Origin: JAIVGV01 sp035295985
GTDB taxonomy: Bacteria > Acidobacteriota > Blastocatellia > Pyrinomonadales > Pyrinomonadaceae
Length of the DNA stretch: 7,419 nt
NCBI GenBank assembly: GCA_035295985.1
Contig: DATHBT010000355.1
Location: 1-7,419, forward strand
Reading direction: 5' to 3'
Shown here: positions 1-6,544 of the stretch, piece by piece
Layout: each line of letters begins with the position of its first letter
Numbering within the stretch: the stretch's first letter is position 1
The notes under the pieces: generated by a model
The model's database searches: none
What the model was told of the DNA's origin: nothing
Seen by the model: the letters and a program-made list of their open reading frames with translations, nothing else
Made by a program: the position numbers and the translations under genes

Positions 1-872
1 CCTCCGAGCGCGCGGTCGATTGGACGACCGACTGGCGGACGCTCGTCGGAGAGGTCGATGCCGTCAGCCTCGCCGTCCCGACCGAGTCACACGCCGAGAT
101 CGGCTGCGAGCTGTTGGGGCGTGGCGTTCACGTGCTCGTCGAGAAGCCTATCTCGCGGACGACCGAGGAGGCCGACCGGATGATCGCCGCGGCGGCGCGC
201 GGCGGGGCCTTGCTGATGGTCGGGCACCTCGAACGCTTCAACCCGGCGCTCGTCGCGCTCCGGCCGCATGTGCGCGCGCCCGTCTATTTCGAGATTCACC
301 GCGTCGGCGAGTTCACCGCCCGCTCGCTCGACATCGACGTGGTGCTCGACCTGATGATCCACGATCTCGACATCGTCCAGTGGCTCGTCGGGCCGGAGGT
401 GGAGGCGACGGACGTGCGCGCCGTCGGCATCCCCGTCCTCACGCACACGGTTGACGCGGCGAACGCGCGGATAGAGTTCGCGACGGGCGCGGTCGCCAAC
501 ATCACGGCCTCGCGCGTCGGCACGGAGAAGATTCGCAAGATGCGATTCTTCCAGCCGCACGACTACGTCGCAGTCGATTACATAACGCGCTACGCCGGCC
601 TGAGCGGCCTCGCGCCGGCGGGCGCGGGCGGCCGTCCCGGCGTCAGCCACCGGCGGCTCGAAGTCGGAGACACGGAGCCGCTGCGCGCCGAGATCGATGC
701 ATTCCTTCGCGCCGCGGAGGGGCGCACCGCCCCGCCCGTCACGGGCGAGGACGGACGACGCGCCCTCTCGCTCGCCCTGCGCGCTCTTGAGAGCATCCGC
801 GAGCACGACGTTCGCACCGGCATCAACGCGCTCAAACGCACACTGGCCGCGCCGACAGATACCCTTTTGTGA
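1..872 (+). CDS. Gfo/Idh/MocA-family NAD(P)-dependent oxidoreductase, N-terminus missing (cut by window edge)
   Basis: The reading frame is open from base 3 to the TGA at 870-872, giving 289 visible residues. It enters from outside the window, so the first part of the Rossmann domain with its glycine-rich dinucleotide loop is not seen. The sequence begins in the later Rossmann strands (VDAVSLAVPTESH, then HVLVEKP at about residues 43-49), with the family's EKP lysine at visible residue 48. It continues into the alpha/beta C-terminal domain with the D-x3-H-D-x-D motif (D116, H120, D121, D123). These features are diagnostic of the family, whose members oxidise or reduce a sugar or cyclitol hydroxyl using NAD(P). 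The C-terminal part (IRKMRFFQ, then VAVDY) reminds me of the relatives encoded in lpx clusters. GnnA is one of these: it oxidises UDP-GlcNAc at C3 for amide-linked lipid A. That substrate is an inference, as no lpx gene lies in this window. The stop codon lies inside a small repeat. A TTG at 114 is in frame but would remove the Rossmann core, so it is not the start. Confidence 0.9.
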   Translation, partial: SERAVDWTTDWRTLVGEVDAVSLAVPTESHAEIGCELLGRGVHVLVEKPISRTTEEADRMIAAAARGGALLMVGHLERFNPALVALRPHVRAPVYFEIHRVGEFTARSLDIDVVLDLMIHDLDIVQWLVGPEVEATDVRAVGIPVLTHTVDAANARIEFATGAVANITASRVGTEKIRKMRFFQPHDYVAVDYITRYAGLSGLAPAGAGGRPGVSHRRLEVGDTEPLRAEIDAFLRAAEGRTAPPVTGEDGRRALSLALRALESIREHDVRTGINALKRTLAAPTDTLL

Positions 873-944
873 GCAGCGAGCAGTGAGCAGGCTTAACTGT
901 CCCGCCCAACCACGACAGATTATCGCCCTCGGCTCACTGCTCAC
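869..944. repeat. 76-bp repeat element with perfect 8-bp terminal inverted repeats and internal GAGCAGN heptamers
   Basis: GTGAGCAG at 869-876 is inverted perfectly as CTGCTCAC at 937-944. GTGAGCAG recurs directly at 883-890. The left side is three tandem heptamers: GAGCAGC (871-877), GAGCAGT (878-884) and GAGCAGG (885-891). A longer perfect inverted pair, GAGCAGTGAGC at 878-888 and its complement at 932-942, could form an 11-bp stem around a 43-nt loop. There is no run of T after the right arm, so it does not look like a normal intrinsic terminator. The element fills almost all the space between the oxidoreductase and the serine hydrolase and supplies the oxidoreductase's TGA. It resembles a REP- or MITE-like dispersed repeat. 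Whether it recurs elsewhere in the genome cannot be seen from one copy. Confidence 0.6.
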
Positions 945-954
945 CTTACTCCCG

Positions 955-2169
955 GTGACTATTCTCCAACAGCAGCATCTTCCGCTCACGGACGTGCTCG
1001 CCGCGCGCATCGAGGCGGGCGACTTCCCTTCCGCCGTCTATCACGTGGCCGAGCGTGGGCGGGTGCGCTTCTGCGACGCCCTCGGCCACGCAGTCCGCGA
1101 GCCGCGCGAGGTTCGGGCGACTGCCGAGACGATCTATGATCTCGCGTCGCTCACCAAGCCGCTCGTCACGGGTCTGCTCTGCGCACGCCGCGTCGAGCGA
1201 GGAGAGATCGAACTCGACGCGCCGGTCGCAGACTACCTGGGCGAGTTCGGGCGGGGGGCGCACCGCGCCGCCACCGTCCGGCAACTTCTCACGCACACGT
1301 CGGGCCTTCCCGCGTGGCGTCCGCTGCGCGCGCTGACGGGCGACCGCCGCGAGCGCACGCTCGAAACAATCGCCGCGCTGCCGCGAGAATACGAACCCTG
1401 CTCGAAAGTCATATACAGCGATCTCGGTTTCATCACGCTCGGCCTGCTGATCGAAAGGTGCGCAGGCACAACGCTCGCCGAACTCGCGCGCCGCGAAATC
1501 TTCGCCCCGCTCGAACTCAGCCGCACCTTCTTCAACTCCGCCGCCGCGCTCCAGACCGAAGTGGCCGCCTGCGAGTTATCGGGCAACTCCTACGAGCGCG
1601 AGATGTGCCGCGCGGGCGACGACGCTGCCGCGGCCGACTCGGTCGCGTGGCGCGAACAGCCCATCTGGGGCGAAGTGCACGACGGCAACGCCTACTTCCT
1701 CGCCGGCGAAGCCGGCCATGCCGGCCTCTTCTCGACGGGCCACGAGACGGTGCGCCTCGCCGAACAGTTTCTCGCCGCCCGCACCGCGCTGTTGCGCCCA
1801 GCGACCTGCGAACTGTTTCGGACGAACATGACCGCACGCGTAAACGAAGCGCGCAGCTTCGCCTGGCAGCTCGCCGCCACGCCCGAATCCACAGCCGGCA
1901 CCGCGCTCCCGCCCGACGGCTTCGGCCACCTCGGCTTCACCGGCACGAGCTGCTGGATCGACCCCGTGCGCGAGCGCGTCTTCGTCCTCCTCACCAACCG
2001 CACGCACACCAGAAAGCTCCCCTTCGTCAACATCAACTCAGTCCGCCGCCAGTTCCACACGCTCGCCGCCGCCGCGCTCGACGGCGCGCAGTCACGCGAG
2101 GGCGTTGACGCGGAGACGGTACAGGGTGGGGATGCGGGGGCGCGGGGGCGCGGGGGCGCGGGGATTTGA
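955..2169 (+). CDS. Beta-lactamase-fold serine hydrolase (family S12 / class C-like)
   Basis: With the GTG at 955 as start this is 404 residues, about the usual size for the family. The nucleophile motif is S65-L-T-K68, within DLASLTKPLV. The second motif is Y154-S-D156, in the place of the classical YxN. The third is a histidine version of the KTG element, H325-L-G-F-T-G. A GEAGHAGLFSTG segment between the second and third motifs is also typical of this group. Known members are D,D-peptidases, esterases and AmpH/EstB-like enzymes rather than true resistance beta-lactamases, and the substrate cannot be read from sequence. The start is uncertain because neither candidate has a good ribosome site. 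GTG 955 places the domain start normally and predicts a cytoplasmic protein. GTG 883 would add 24 residues encoded largely by the repeat element, with a hydrophobic stretch that could act as a poor signal peptide. The last 10-12 residues (Gly/Ala/Arg-rich) are encoded by an octamer repeat and lie beyond the conserved domain, which ends near VRRQFHTLAA. The TGA directly abuts the chrA ATG. Confidence 0.88.
   Translation: MTILQQQHLPLTDVLAARIEAGDFPSAVYHVAERGRVRFCDALGHAVREPREVRATAETIYDLASLTKPLVTGLLCARRVERGEIELDAPVADYLGEFGRGAHRAATVRQLLTHTSGLPAWRPLRALTGDRRERTLETIAALPREYEPCSKVIYSDLGFITLGLLIERCAGTTLAELARREIFAPLELSRTFFNSAAALQTEVAACELSGNSYEREMCRAGDDAAAADSVAWREQPIWGEVHDGNAYFLAGEAGHAGLFSTGHETVRLAEQFLAARTALLRPATCELFRTNMTARVNEARSFAWQLAATPESTAGTALPPDGFGHLGFTGTSCWIDPVRERVFVLLTNRTHTRKLPFVNINSVRRQFHTLAAAALDGAQSREGVDAETVQGGDAGARGRGGAGI
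2124..2163 (+). repeat. G-rich octamer tandem repeat / quadruplex-type motif at the serine hydrolase-chrA junction
   Basis: GCGGGGGC is repeated at 2134-2141, 2142-2149 and 2150-2157, followed by a partial copy (GCGGGG) at 2158-2163. Including the bases before it, there are six runs of three to five Gs (2124-2126, 2128-2131, 2136-2140, 2144-2148, 2152-2156, 2160-2163) separated by loops of 1-4 nt. This comfortably meets the G3+N1-7 quadruplex consensus on the coding strand. The tract encodes the low-complexity tail of the serine hydrolase and ends 6 nt before the chrA ATG at 2170. Its last GGGG is also the only plausible Shine-Dalgarno-like sequence for that start. Quadruplex formation is predicted from the pattern only. 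Confidence 0.7.
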
Positions 2170-3591
2170 ATGCGCGGGCGAGAGGACGACAACCCAAGCG
2201 CAATGTCATCGCGCGCGCACGACGACGCGCCCGCCGATCCCGCTCGCCGCGTCGCCGCCTCGCCCCCTCATCGCGTCTCTTTCACGGAGGCGTTCCGCTT
2301 CTGGGTCAAACTCGGCTTCATCAGTTTCGGCGGGCCGGCCGGGCAGATCGCGATCATGCACCGCGAGCTGGTCGAGAGGCGGCGTTGGCTGAGCGAGGAG
2401 CGATTCCTGCACGCCTTGAACTACTGCATGCTGCTGCCCGGCCCCGAGGCGCAGCAGCTCGCCATCTACATCGGCTGGCTGCTGCACCGCACGTGGGGCG
2501 GCATCGTCGCGGGCGCGTTCTTCGTCATCCCCTCGATCTTCATCCTGCTCGCGCTCTCTTACGTCTATGCGGCTTACGGGAACGTGACGGCGGTGGCCGG
2601 CGTGCTGTCGGGCTTCAAGCCCGTGGTCGTCGCCATCGTCGTCGAGGCGGTGTTGAAGATCGGCGGGCGCGCAATCAAGCGGCGCGCGCACCTCGCCGTC
2701 GCGGCGCTTGCCTTCGTGGCGATCTACTTCCTCCGCGTACCCTTCCCCCTGATAGTCCTTGCGGCCGGCCTCGTCGGCCTCGCGGGCTTCCGCCTCTGGC
2801 CCGACGTTTTCGCCGCTTCCCAAAAAGATGACGAGACCCGGGACGATAAGACGGCGCGTGACGAAGCGGCGACGGTGATCGACGACAACGCCCCGCCCCC
2901 GCCGCACACGCTCCCGTCTCGAAGCCGCGCGCTCAAAGTTCTGGCCGTCGGCGCGCTGATGTGGGCGCTGCCCTTCGCGCTCGTCGTCGCGCTGCGCGGG
3001 CGCGGAAGTCTTCACGCCCAGGAGTACCTGTTCTTCACGCAGGCCGCCTTCGTCACCTTCGGCGGGGCCTACGCCGTGCTCGCCTACGTGACGCAGGCCG
3101 CGGCCGGCTCGTTCGGATGGATCACGCAGGCGCAGGCGGTTGACGGCCTCGCGCTCGCGGAGACCACTCCGGGGCCGCTCATCATGGTCTTGCAGTTCGT
3201 CGGCTTCATGGCCGCCTGGAACCACCCCGAAAACCTCTCGCCCGCCGCGAGCGGCGTCACGGGCGCGCTCGTCACCACCTACACGACGTTCCTGCCCTGC
3301 TTCATCTTCATCTTCCTCGGCGCGCCCTACCTCGAACGCCTGCGCGGCAACCGCCGTCTGGCCTCCGCGCTCACGGGCATCACGGCCTCGGTCGTCGGCG
3401 TCATACTCAACCTCGCGCTCGTCTTCGGCGCGGCGGTCGTCTTCCCCCGCGGCCTAGCCGGCGGCGTCGATCTCTTCGCCCTCGCCCTCTCGGCCGCGGC
3501 CTTCTTCGCGCTCTACAAGTGGAAGGCAGACGTGCTGCTCGTCGTCATCGTCGGCGGACTCGTCGGCCTCTTTCGCGCGCTGCTTTTCTGA
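2170..3591 (+). CDS. chrA: Chromate transporter, long-chain ChrA family (two CHR domains)
   Basis: This is a 473-residue polytopic membrane protein of the CHR superfamily, a typical length for the two-domain (long-chain) form. The first CHR half starts at about residue 37 with the conserved SFGGPAGQIA segment (G54-G55-P56) and the LLPGPEAQQLA signature. The second half repeats the pattern with TFGGAYAVLAYV and ETTPGPLIMV. The halves are joined by a charged, proline-containing linker at about residues 217-257 (QKDDETRDDK to SRSRALK), presumably cytoplasmic. ChrA proteins export chromate across the inner membrane using the proton motive force and confer chromate tolerance; some relatives may carry sulfate-like oxyanions. 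ATG 2170 directly follows the upstream TGA, which suggests translational coupling. ATG 2203 in the same frame would give 462 residues and cannot be excluded, because the first 36 residues are not part of the CHR domain. No chrB, chrC or regulator is visible nearby, so the resistance role is inferred from family alone. Confidence 0.93.
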   Translation: MRGREDDNPSAMSSRAHDDAPADPARRVAASPPHRVSFTEAFRFWVKLGFISFGGPAGQIAIMHRELVERRRWLSEERFLHALNYCMLLPGPEAQQLAIYIGWLLHRTWGGIVAGAFFVIPSIFILLALSYVYAAYGNVTAVAGVLSGFKPVVVAIVVEAVLKIGGRAIKRRAHLAVAALAFVAIYFLRVPFPLIVLAAGLVGLAGFRLWPDVFAASQKDDETRDDKTARDEAATVIDDNAPPPPHTLPSRSRALKVLAVGALMWALPFALVVALRGRGSLHAQEYLFFTQAAFVTFGGAYAVLAYVTQAAAGSFGWITQAQAVDGLALAETTPGPLIMVLQFVGFMAAWNHPENLSPAASGVTGALVTTYTTFLPCFIFIFLGAPYLERLRGNRRLASALTGITASVVGVILNLALVFGAAVVFPRGLAGGVDLFALALSAAAFFALYKWKADVLLVVIVGGLVGLFRALLF

Positions 3592-3666
3592 AACCTGTAG
3601 TAGTATCTGACGTGGCGACATCCGGCCGTCGAACTTTTTACGCCTCCGCGTTCGCGCCTGAAGACG

Positions 3667-6267
3667 ATGCCCGCGCCCCCGAAAACGAAAGTCGTTTCCC
3701 TGCTGGCCGCCTGCGCGCTGCTGCTCCCCCCGGCGGCCGTCACGCAGGACTCCCGCCCCCGGCGCGTCCCCGCCTCCCCGCAACAGGAAGTGCCCCGCCC
3801 CGCCCCGACCGTACAGACCGTTCCGCAACTTGAGCCGACGCCCGCGCCTCAGTCGGATTCGATTCCGGAGGAGACGCCCGACAGCACAGCCCCCGCCTTC
3901 ACCGTCGCCCCGCTCGCCCGTCTTGAATCCGAGCCGACCGTCCGCATCGGCCTGACCACGTCCGCGCGCTCCGTTACCATCTCGACTGCGGGCCAACTGC
4001 TCCTCGCCTCGAACGAGATAGGAGGACTGCTCGCGTCGCCTATCCCTGTCGCCGCCTCGCGCGTCCGCATCGAGCCGCGACTGCTCGGCCCGCCCCCCGC
4101 GGTGCTCGACGCCAGCCTCTTCCGCGTCGAGCTCGCGGCCCTGCCCGACGAAGGTGAGGCGCAGGCGGTCGCACGCGGCGCGCGCGAGTTGACCGGCGAG
4201 GCGGCCGAAGTCTCGCGCGACGCGCGCACGAATGGCTGGCGCGTCCGCGTCGGCCGGCCCGCCCCGCGCGCGGAGGCCGAGGAGATGCGCGCGCGGCTCG
4301 AAGAGGCGGGCGTCGCTACCTTCTCAATCGTCGGCGCGGCCGAGGCGGGCGTCTCGCCGGGCAACACGAAGGCGGCGTCGGCCGCGAACACGAACTCGCC
4401 CGCGCCACCCGCGCGCCAAGCGAACGCCGGCAACACTCAGACGAGGTCTGCGGATAACGGCACGAACACGGGACGAAACGCTTCCAACTCAAGCGGCGTC
4501 AGGCTCACGTCGCGCGCTGCGCTGCCCACGCGCGGCTTGGCCGTTTACGCGGCCGGCGCGACGCAGCTTCTGAACGCGCGCGCGCCCGTCCTCTTCGCCT
4601 CGGCCGACGAGCAAGCGGCCCCGCTGCGCTTCAACGAACGGCCCTACCGCGGCCGGCTCGAAGTCTTCACCAACCTTACGGGGTCGCTCACGGTCGTCAA
4701 CGTCGTCCCCCTGGAAGACTACGTGCGCGGCGTCGTGCCGAACGAGTTGTCGCCCGGCGGCTACCCGGCCATCGAAGCCCACAAGGCGCAGGCCGTCGCA
4801 GCGCGCACCTACGCCGTCAGCAACCGCGGCCGTTTCGCCTCTTCCGGCTTCGACCTGCTGCCCACCATCCGCTCGCAGGTTTACGGCGGCAAATCGACCG
4901 AGCACACGCTCACAGACCGCGCCGTCGCCGAGACGCGCGGCATCGTCGCGACCTACGCGGGCCAGCCCATCAACGCGCTCTACACTTCGACCTGCGGCGG
5001 CCACACCGAAGACGCCGACAAAATCTTCGGCGGCGCGCCCGCCCCCTACCTGCGCGCGCGCGCCTGCTCGATCCACGCCCGCATTCAAACTCTGTCGCAG
5101 CCCGCGGCCATTTCGACACTCCGCACCACGCGCGAGCCGGTTGAGATCAAGGACGCCGAACGGCAGCGCGGCCCGCGCGACGCCGCCGTGCTGTTAGTCC
5201 ACGGCCTTCGCTCCTCGGTGCGCGTCACGGACGACTGGCTCTCGGACGATCTCGAAACGGCCGACGCCCTCGCGCTCCTCGAACTCGTCTCGCGCCTCGC
5301 GCGCCGCCCGCCGCCCGCCGTGGCCGTCACCGCCGCGACGGTTCGCGCGCCCGGATTCGCCACCGCCCTCGCGCACGCGATTGACGGCGAGAGCCGCGCC
5401 GCCGTCCTGCTCGACGCGGCGAGCGTCGATTACCTGCTCGCCCTCCGCGACGCCGACGAAGTGCCCGCCGCGAACCGCGCCGACGTGGCGATGCTCCTGC
5501 GCGACGGTCACCTCACGCTCTACCCCGACGCGACGCTCCGCCCGCGCCAGCAGCTCACGCGCGCACGCGCGCTGCGCGCCGTCGCCGGCCTGCTCGAAGC
5601 CCGCGGCCTGCTGCAACTCCAGAAAGCCAACGCGCGCCAGTCGCCCGCCGGCAAGCTGACCGTGCGCGGAGCGAAAGGCCCGGAGCGCACGCTCGACGTT
5701 GCGGCAGACGCGCACCTCTTCCGCGCCTACGGCGAAACGCTCTACCCGGTGCGAGCGCTCCCACTCGTCGGCGGCGAGCACGTCGCCTTCCACACCGACG
5801 CGCGCGGCGCAATCGACTACCTCGAAGCGCGGCCCGCCCCGAACGGCGCGTCGGCCGAACGTTTCTCGCCGTTCACCTACTGGACGGCCACGCTCTCGTC
5901 CGCCGAAGCGTCGCAACGGCTCGCGCGCTACACGCGGCAGGCCGGCGCGATTCTCGACCTGAGAGTCGCGTCCCGCGGCGCGTCGGGCCGCGCGCTCGAT
6001 CTCGAAATCGTCGGCGCGAGCGGCACGGCGCACGTCCGCGGCGGGCGCATCCGCTCCGCGCTGGGCCTGCGCGAACAGCTCTTCGTCATCGACCGCCGCT
6101 ACGACGAGTCGGGCCGCGTCGCGTCGTTCGTCTTCACGGGCCGAGGCTTCGGCCACGGCGTCGGCCTCTGCCAGGTCGGGGCCTACGGCCTTGCGCGCGC
6201 CGGCCTGACATACGACAGGATTCTGAAGCACTACTACACCGGCATCGAGCTGACGAAGGCTTACTGA
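3667..6267 (+). CDS. Exported SpoIID/LytB-domain protein with SPOR-like domain and large SLH-containing insert
   Basis: This is an 866-residue protein. The N-terminus (K6, K8, then hydrophobic V9 to about A24) is a signal sequence. LAAC at 13-16 fits a lipobox, but the hydrophobic run continues past C16, so lipoprotein or ordinary secretion are both possible. A Pro/Thr-rich stretch follows (about 25-80), then a segment resembling the SpoIID start (EPTVRIGL, from about 87). Next come a SPOR-like domain (about 150-223) and an Asn/Ala-rich linker (224-278). The main SpoIID core has VPLEDYVRGVVPNE (347-360) with the likely catalytic E360, KAQAVAARTYA (373-383), and STCGGHTED (441-449) with C443 and C467. 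A roughly 250-residue insert (about 470-735) separates this from the C-terminal core: GGRIRSALGL (792-801) and GRGFGHGVGLCQVGAYG (825-841). The insert has an SLH-like stretch at 611-645. SpoIID enzymes are lytic transglycosylases that cleave peptidoglycan glycans stripped of peptides, and SPOR domains bind the same denuded glycan. A periplasmic septal or remodelling role is inferred. Upstream is a 75-bp gap after chrA with no clear promoter or ribosome site. Confidence 0.9.
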   Translation: MPAPPKTKVVSLLAACALLLPPAAVTQDSRPRRVPASPQQEVPRPAPTVQTVPQLEPTPAPQSDSIPEETPDSTAPAFTVAPLARLESEPTVRIGLTTSARSVTISTAGQLLLASNEIGGLLASPIPVAASRVRIEPRLLGPPPAVLDASLFRVELAALPDEGEAQAVARGARELTGEAAEVSRDARTNGWRVRVGRPAPRAEAEEMRARLEEAGVATFSIVGAAEAGVSPGNTKAASAANTNSPAPPARQANAGNTQTRSADNGTNTGRNASNSSGVRLTSRAALPTRGLAVYAAGATQLLNARAPVLFASADEQAAPLRFNERPYRGRLEVFTNLTGSLTVVNVVPLEDYVRGVVPNELSPGGYPAIEAHKAQAVAARTYAVSNRGRFASSGFDLLPTIRSQVYGGKSTEHTLTDRAVAETRGIVATYAGQPINALYTSTCGGHTEDADKIFGGAPAPYLRARACSIHARIQTLSQPAAISTLRTTREPVEIKDAERQRGPRDAAVLLVHGLRSSVRVTDDWLSDDLETADALALLELVSRLARRPPPAVAVTAATVRAPGFATALAHAIDGESRAAVLLDAASVDYLLALRDADEVPAANRADVAMLLRDGHLTLYPDATLRPRQQLTRARALRAVAGLLEARGLLQLQKANARQSPAGKLTVRGAKGPERTLDVAADAHLFRAYGETLYPVRALPLVGGEHVAFHTDARGAIDYLEARPAPNGASAERFSPFTYWTATLSSAEASQRLARYTRQAGAILDLRVASRGASGRALDLEIVGASGTAHVRGGRIRSALGLREQLFVIDRRYDESGRVASFVFTGRGFGHGVGLCQVGAYGLARAGLTYDRILKHYYTGIELTKAY

Positions 6268-6277
6268 GACGAACGCG

Positions 6278-6544
6278 ATGACGGACTTCCGACAGGCTGA
6301 CGTGACACTCTACGTCGTCCCGCACTGCCCGCTCTGCGAGGGCGCGCGCGAGTGGCTCGACGCGCACGGCATCGCCTACCGCGAGCGCGACGTGGCGCGC
6401 GACTTCGGCGCGCTGCGCTCGATGTACAGGCTCACGCGCCAGAACCTCGTGCCCGTCTTCGAACGGGGCGGGCGCGCGCTCGTCAGGCCCTCGGACGCCG
6501 AGCTGAAAGACTTCCTGATCAGCGAGCCTGCTCCGAAAGCGTAA
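6278..6544 (+). CDS. Small glutaredoxin/thioredoxin-fold protein (CPLC active site)
   Basis: This 88-residue protein has a single glutaredoxin-like fold. A beta strand (VTLYVV) leads into H16-C17-P18-L19-C20, the CxxC redox centre, followed by a helix (EGAREWLDAHG) and a second strand (YRERDV). V58-P59 is the cis-proline position that packs against the active site, and VFERGGRALV forms the usual hairpin. Length and order match bacterial glutaredoxin-family proteins, which reduce disulfides or carry thiol intermediates in the cytoplasm. The Leu in CPLC differs from the classical CPYC, so its partner and preference for glutathione are unknown. There is no signal peptide. ATG 6278 starts 10 nt after the SpoIID stop and has only a weak upstream purine stretch, suggesting expression from the same transcript. 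Its TAA shares one base with the next ATG (TAATG). Confidence 0.88.
   Translation: MTDFRQADVTLYVVPHCPLCEGAREWLDAHGIAYRERDVARDFGALRSMYRLTRQNLVPVFERGGRALVRPSDAELKDFLISEPAPKA

Noticed and set aside
697..954. Extension of the serine hydrolase to an ATG at 697
   Set aside because: It would overlap the oxidoreductase by 176 bases, and the extra sequence is an off-frame Arg/Ser/Pro-rich shadow of that gene.
87..1010. 307-residue minus-strand open frame across the oxidoreductase
   Set aside because: It is antisense to a clear family-matching gene, is rich in Arg/Asp/Glu/Ala as GC-rich shadows are, and has no recognisable domain.
1314..2108. 264-residue plus-strand frame inside the serine hydrolase
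   Set aside because: It is extremely Arg/His-rich out-of-frame translation of a gene whose own frame carries all catalytic motifs.
2166..2831. 221-residue plus-strand frame overlapping chrA
   Set aside because: It is an Arg-rich off-frame product with no domain. It matters only as the frame entered if the octamer tract slips.
2206..3225. 339-residue minus-strand open frame across chrA
   Set aside because: It is antisense to an unmistakable CHR-family gene. Its product is a charged Arg/Glu/Asp-rich sequence without domains.
3616..3637. Possible terminator after chrA (CGAC/GTCG stem followed by a T run)
   Set aside because: The stem is only 4 bp with an 8-nt loop and the T5 run is interrupted and offset. 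It is too weak to call.
3592..3666. Possible promoter before the SpoIID-like gene (TAGTAT at 3601-3606)
   Set aside because: There is no convincing -35 hexamer at the right spacing. A single hexamer match in 75 bp is not evidence.
5194..6231. 345-residue minus-strand open frame across the SpoIID-like gene
   Set aside because: It is a shadow of the sense gene, mostly Arg/Ala/Glu/Val, with no motif or plausible start context.
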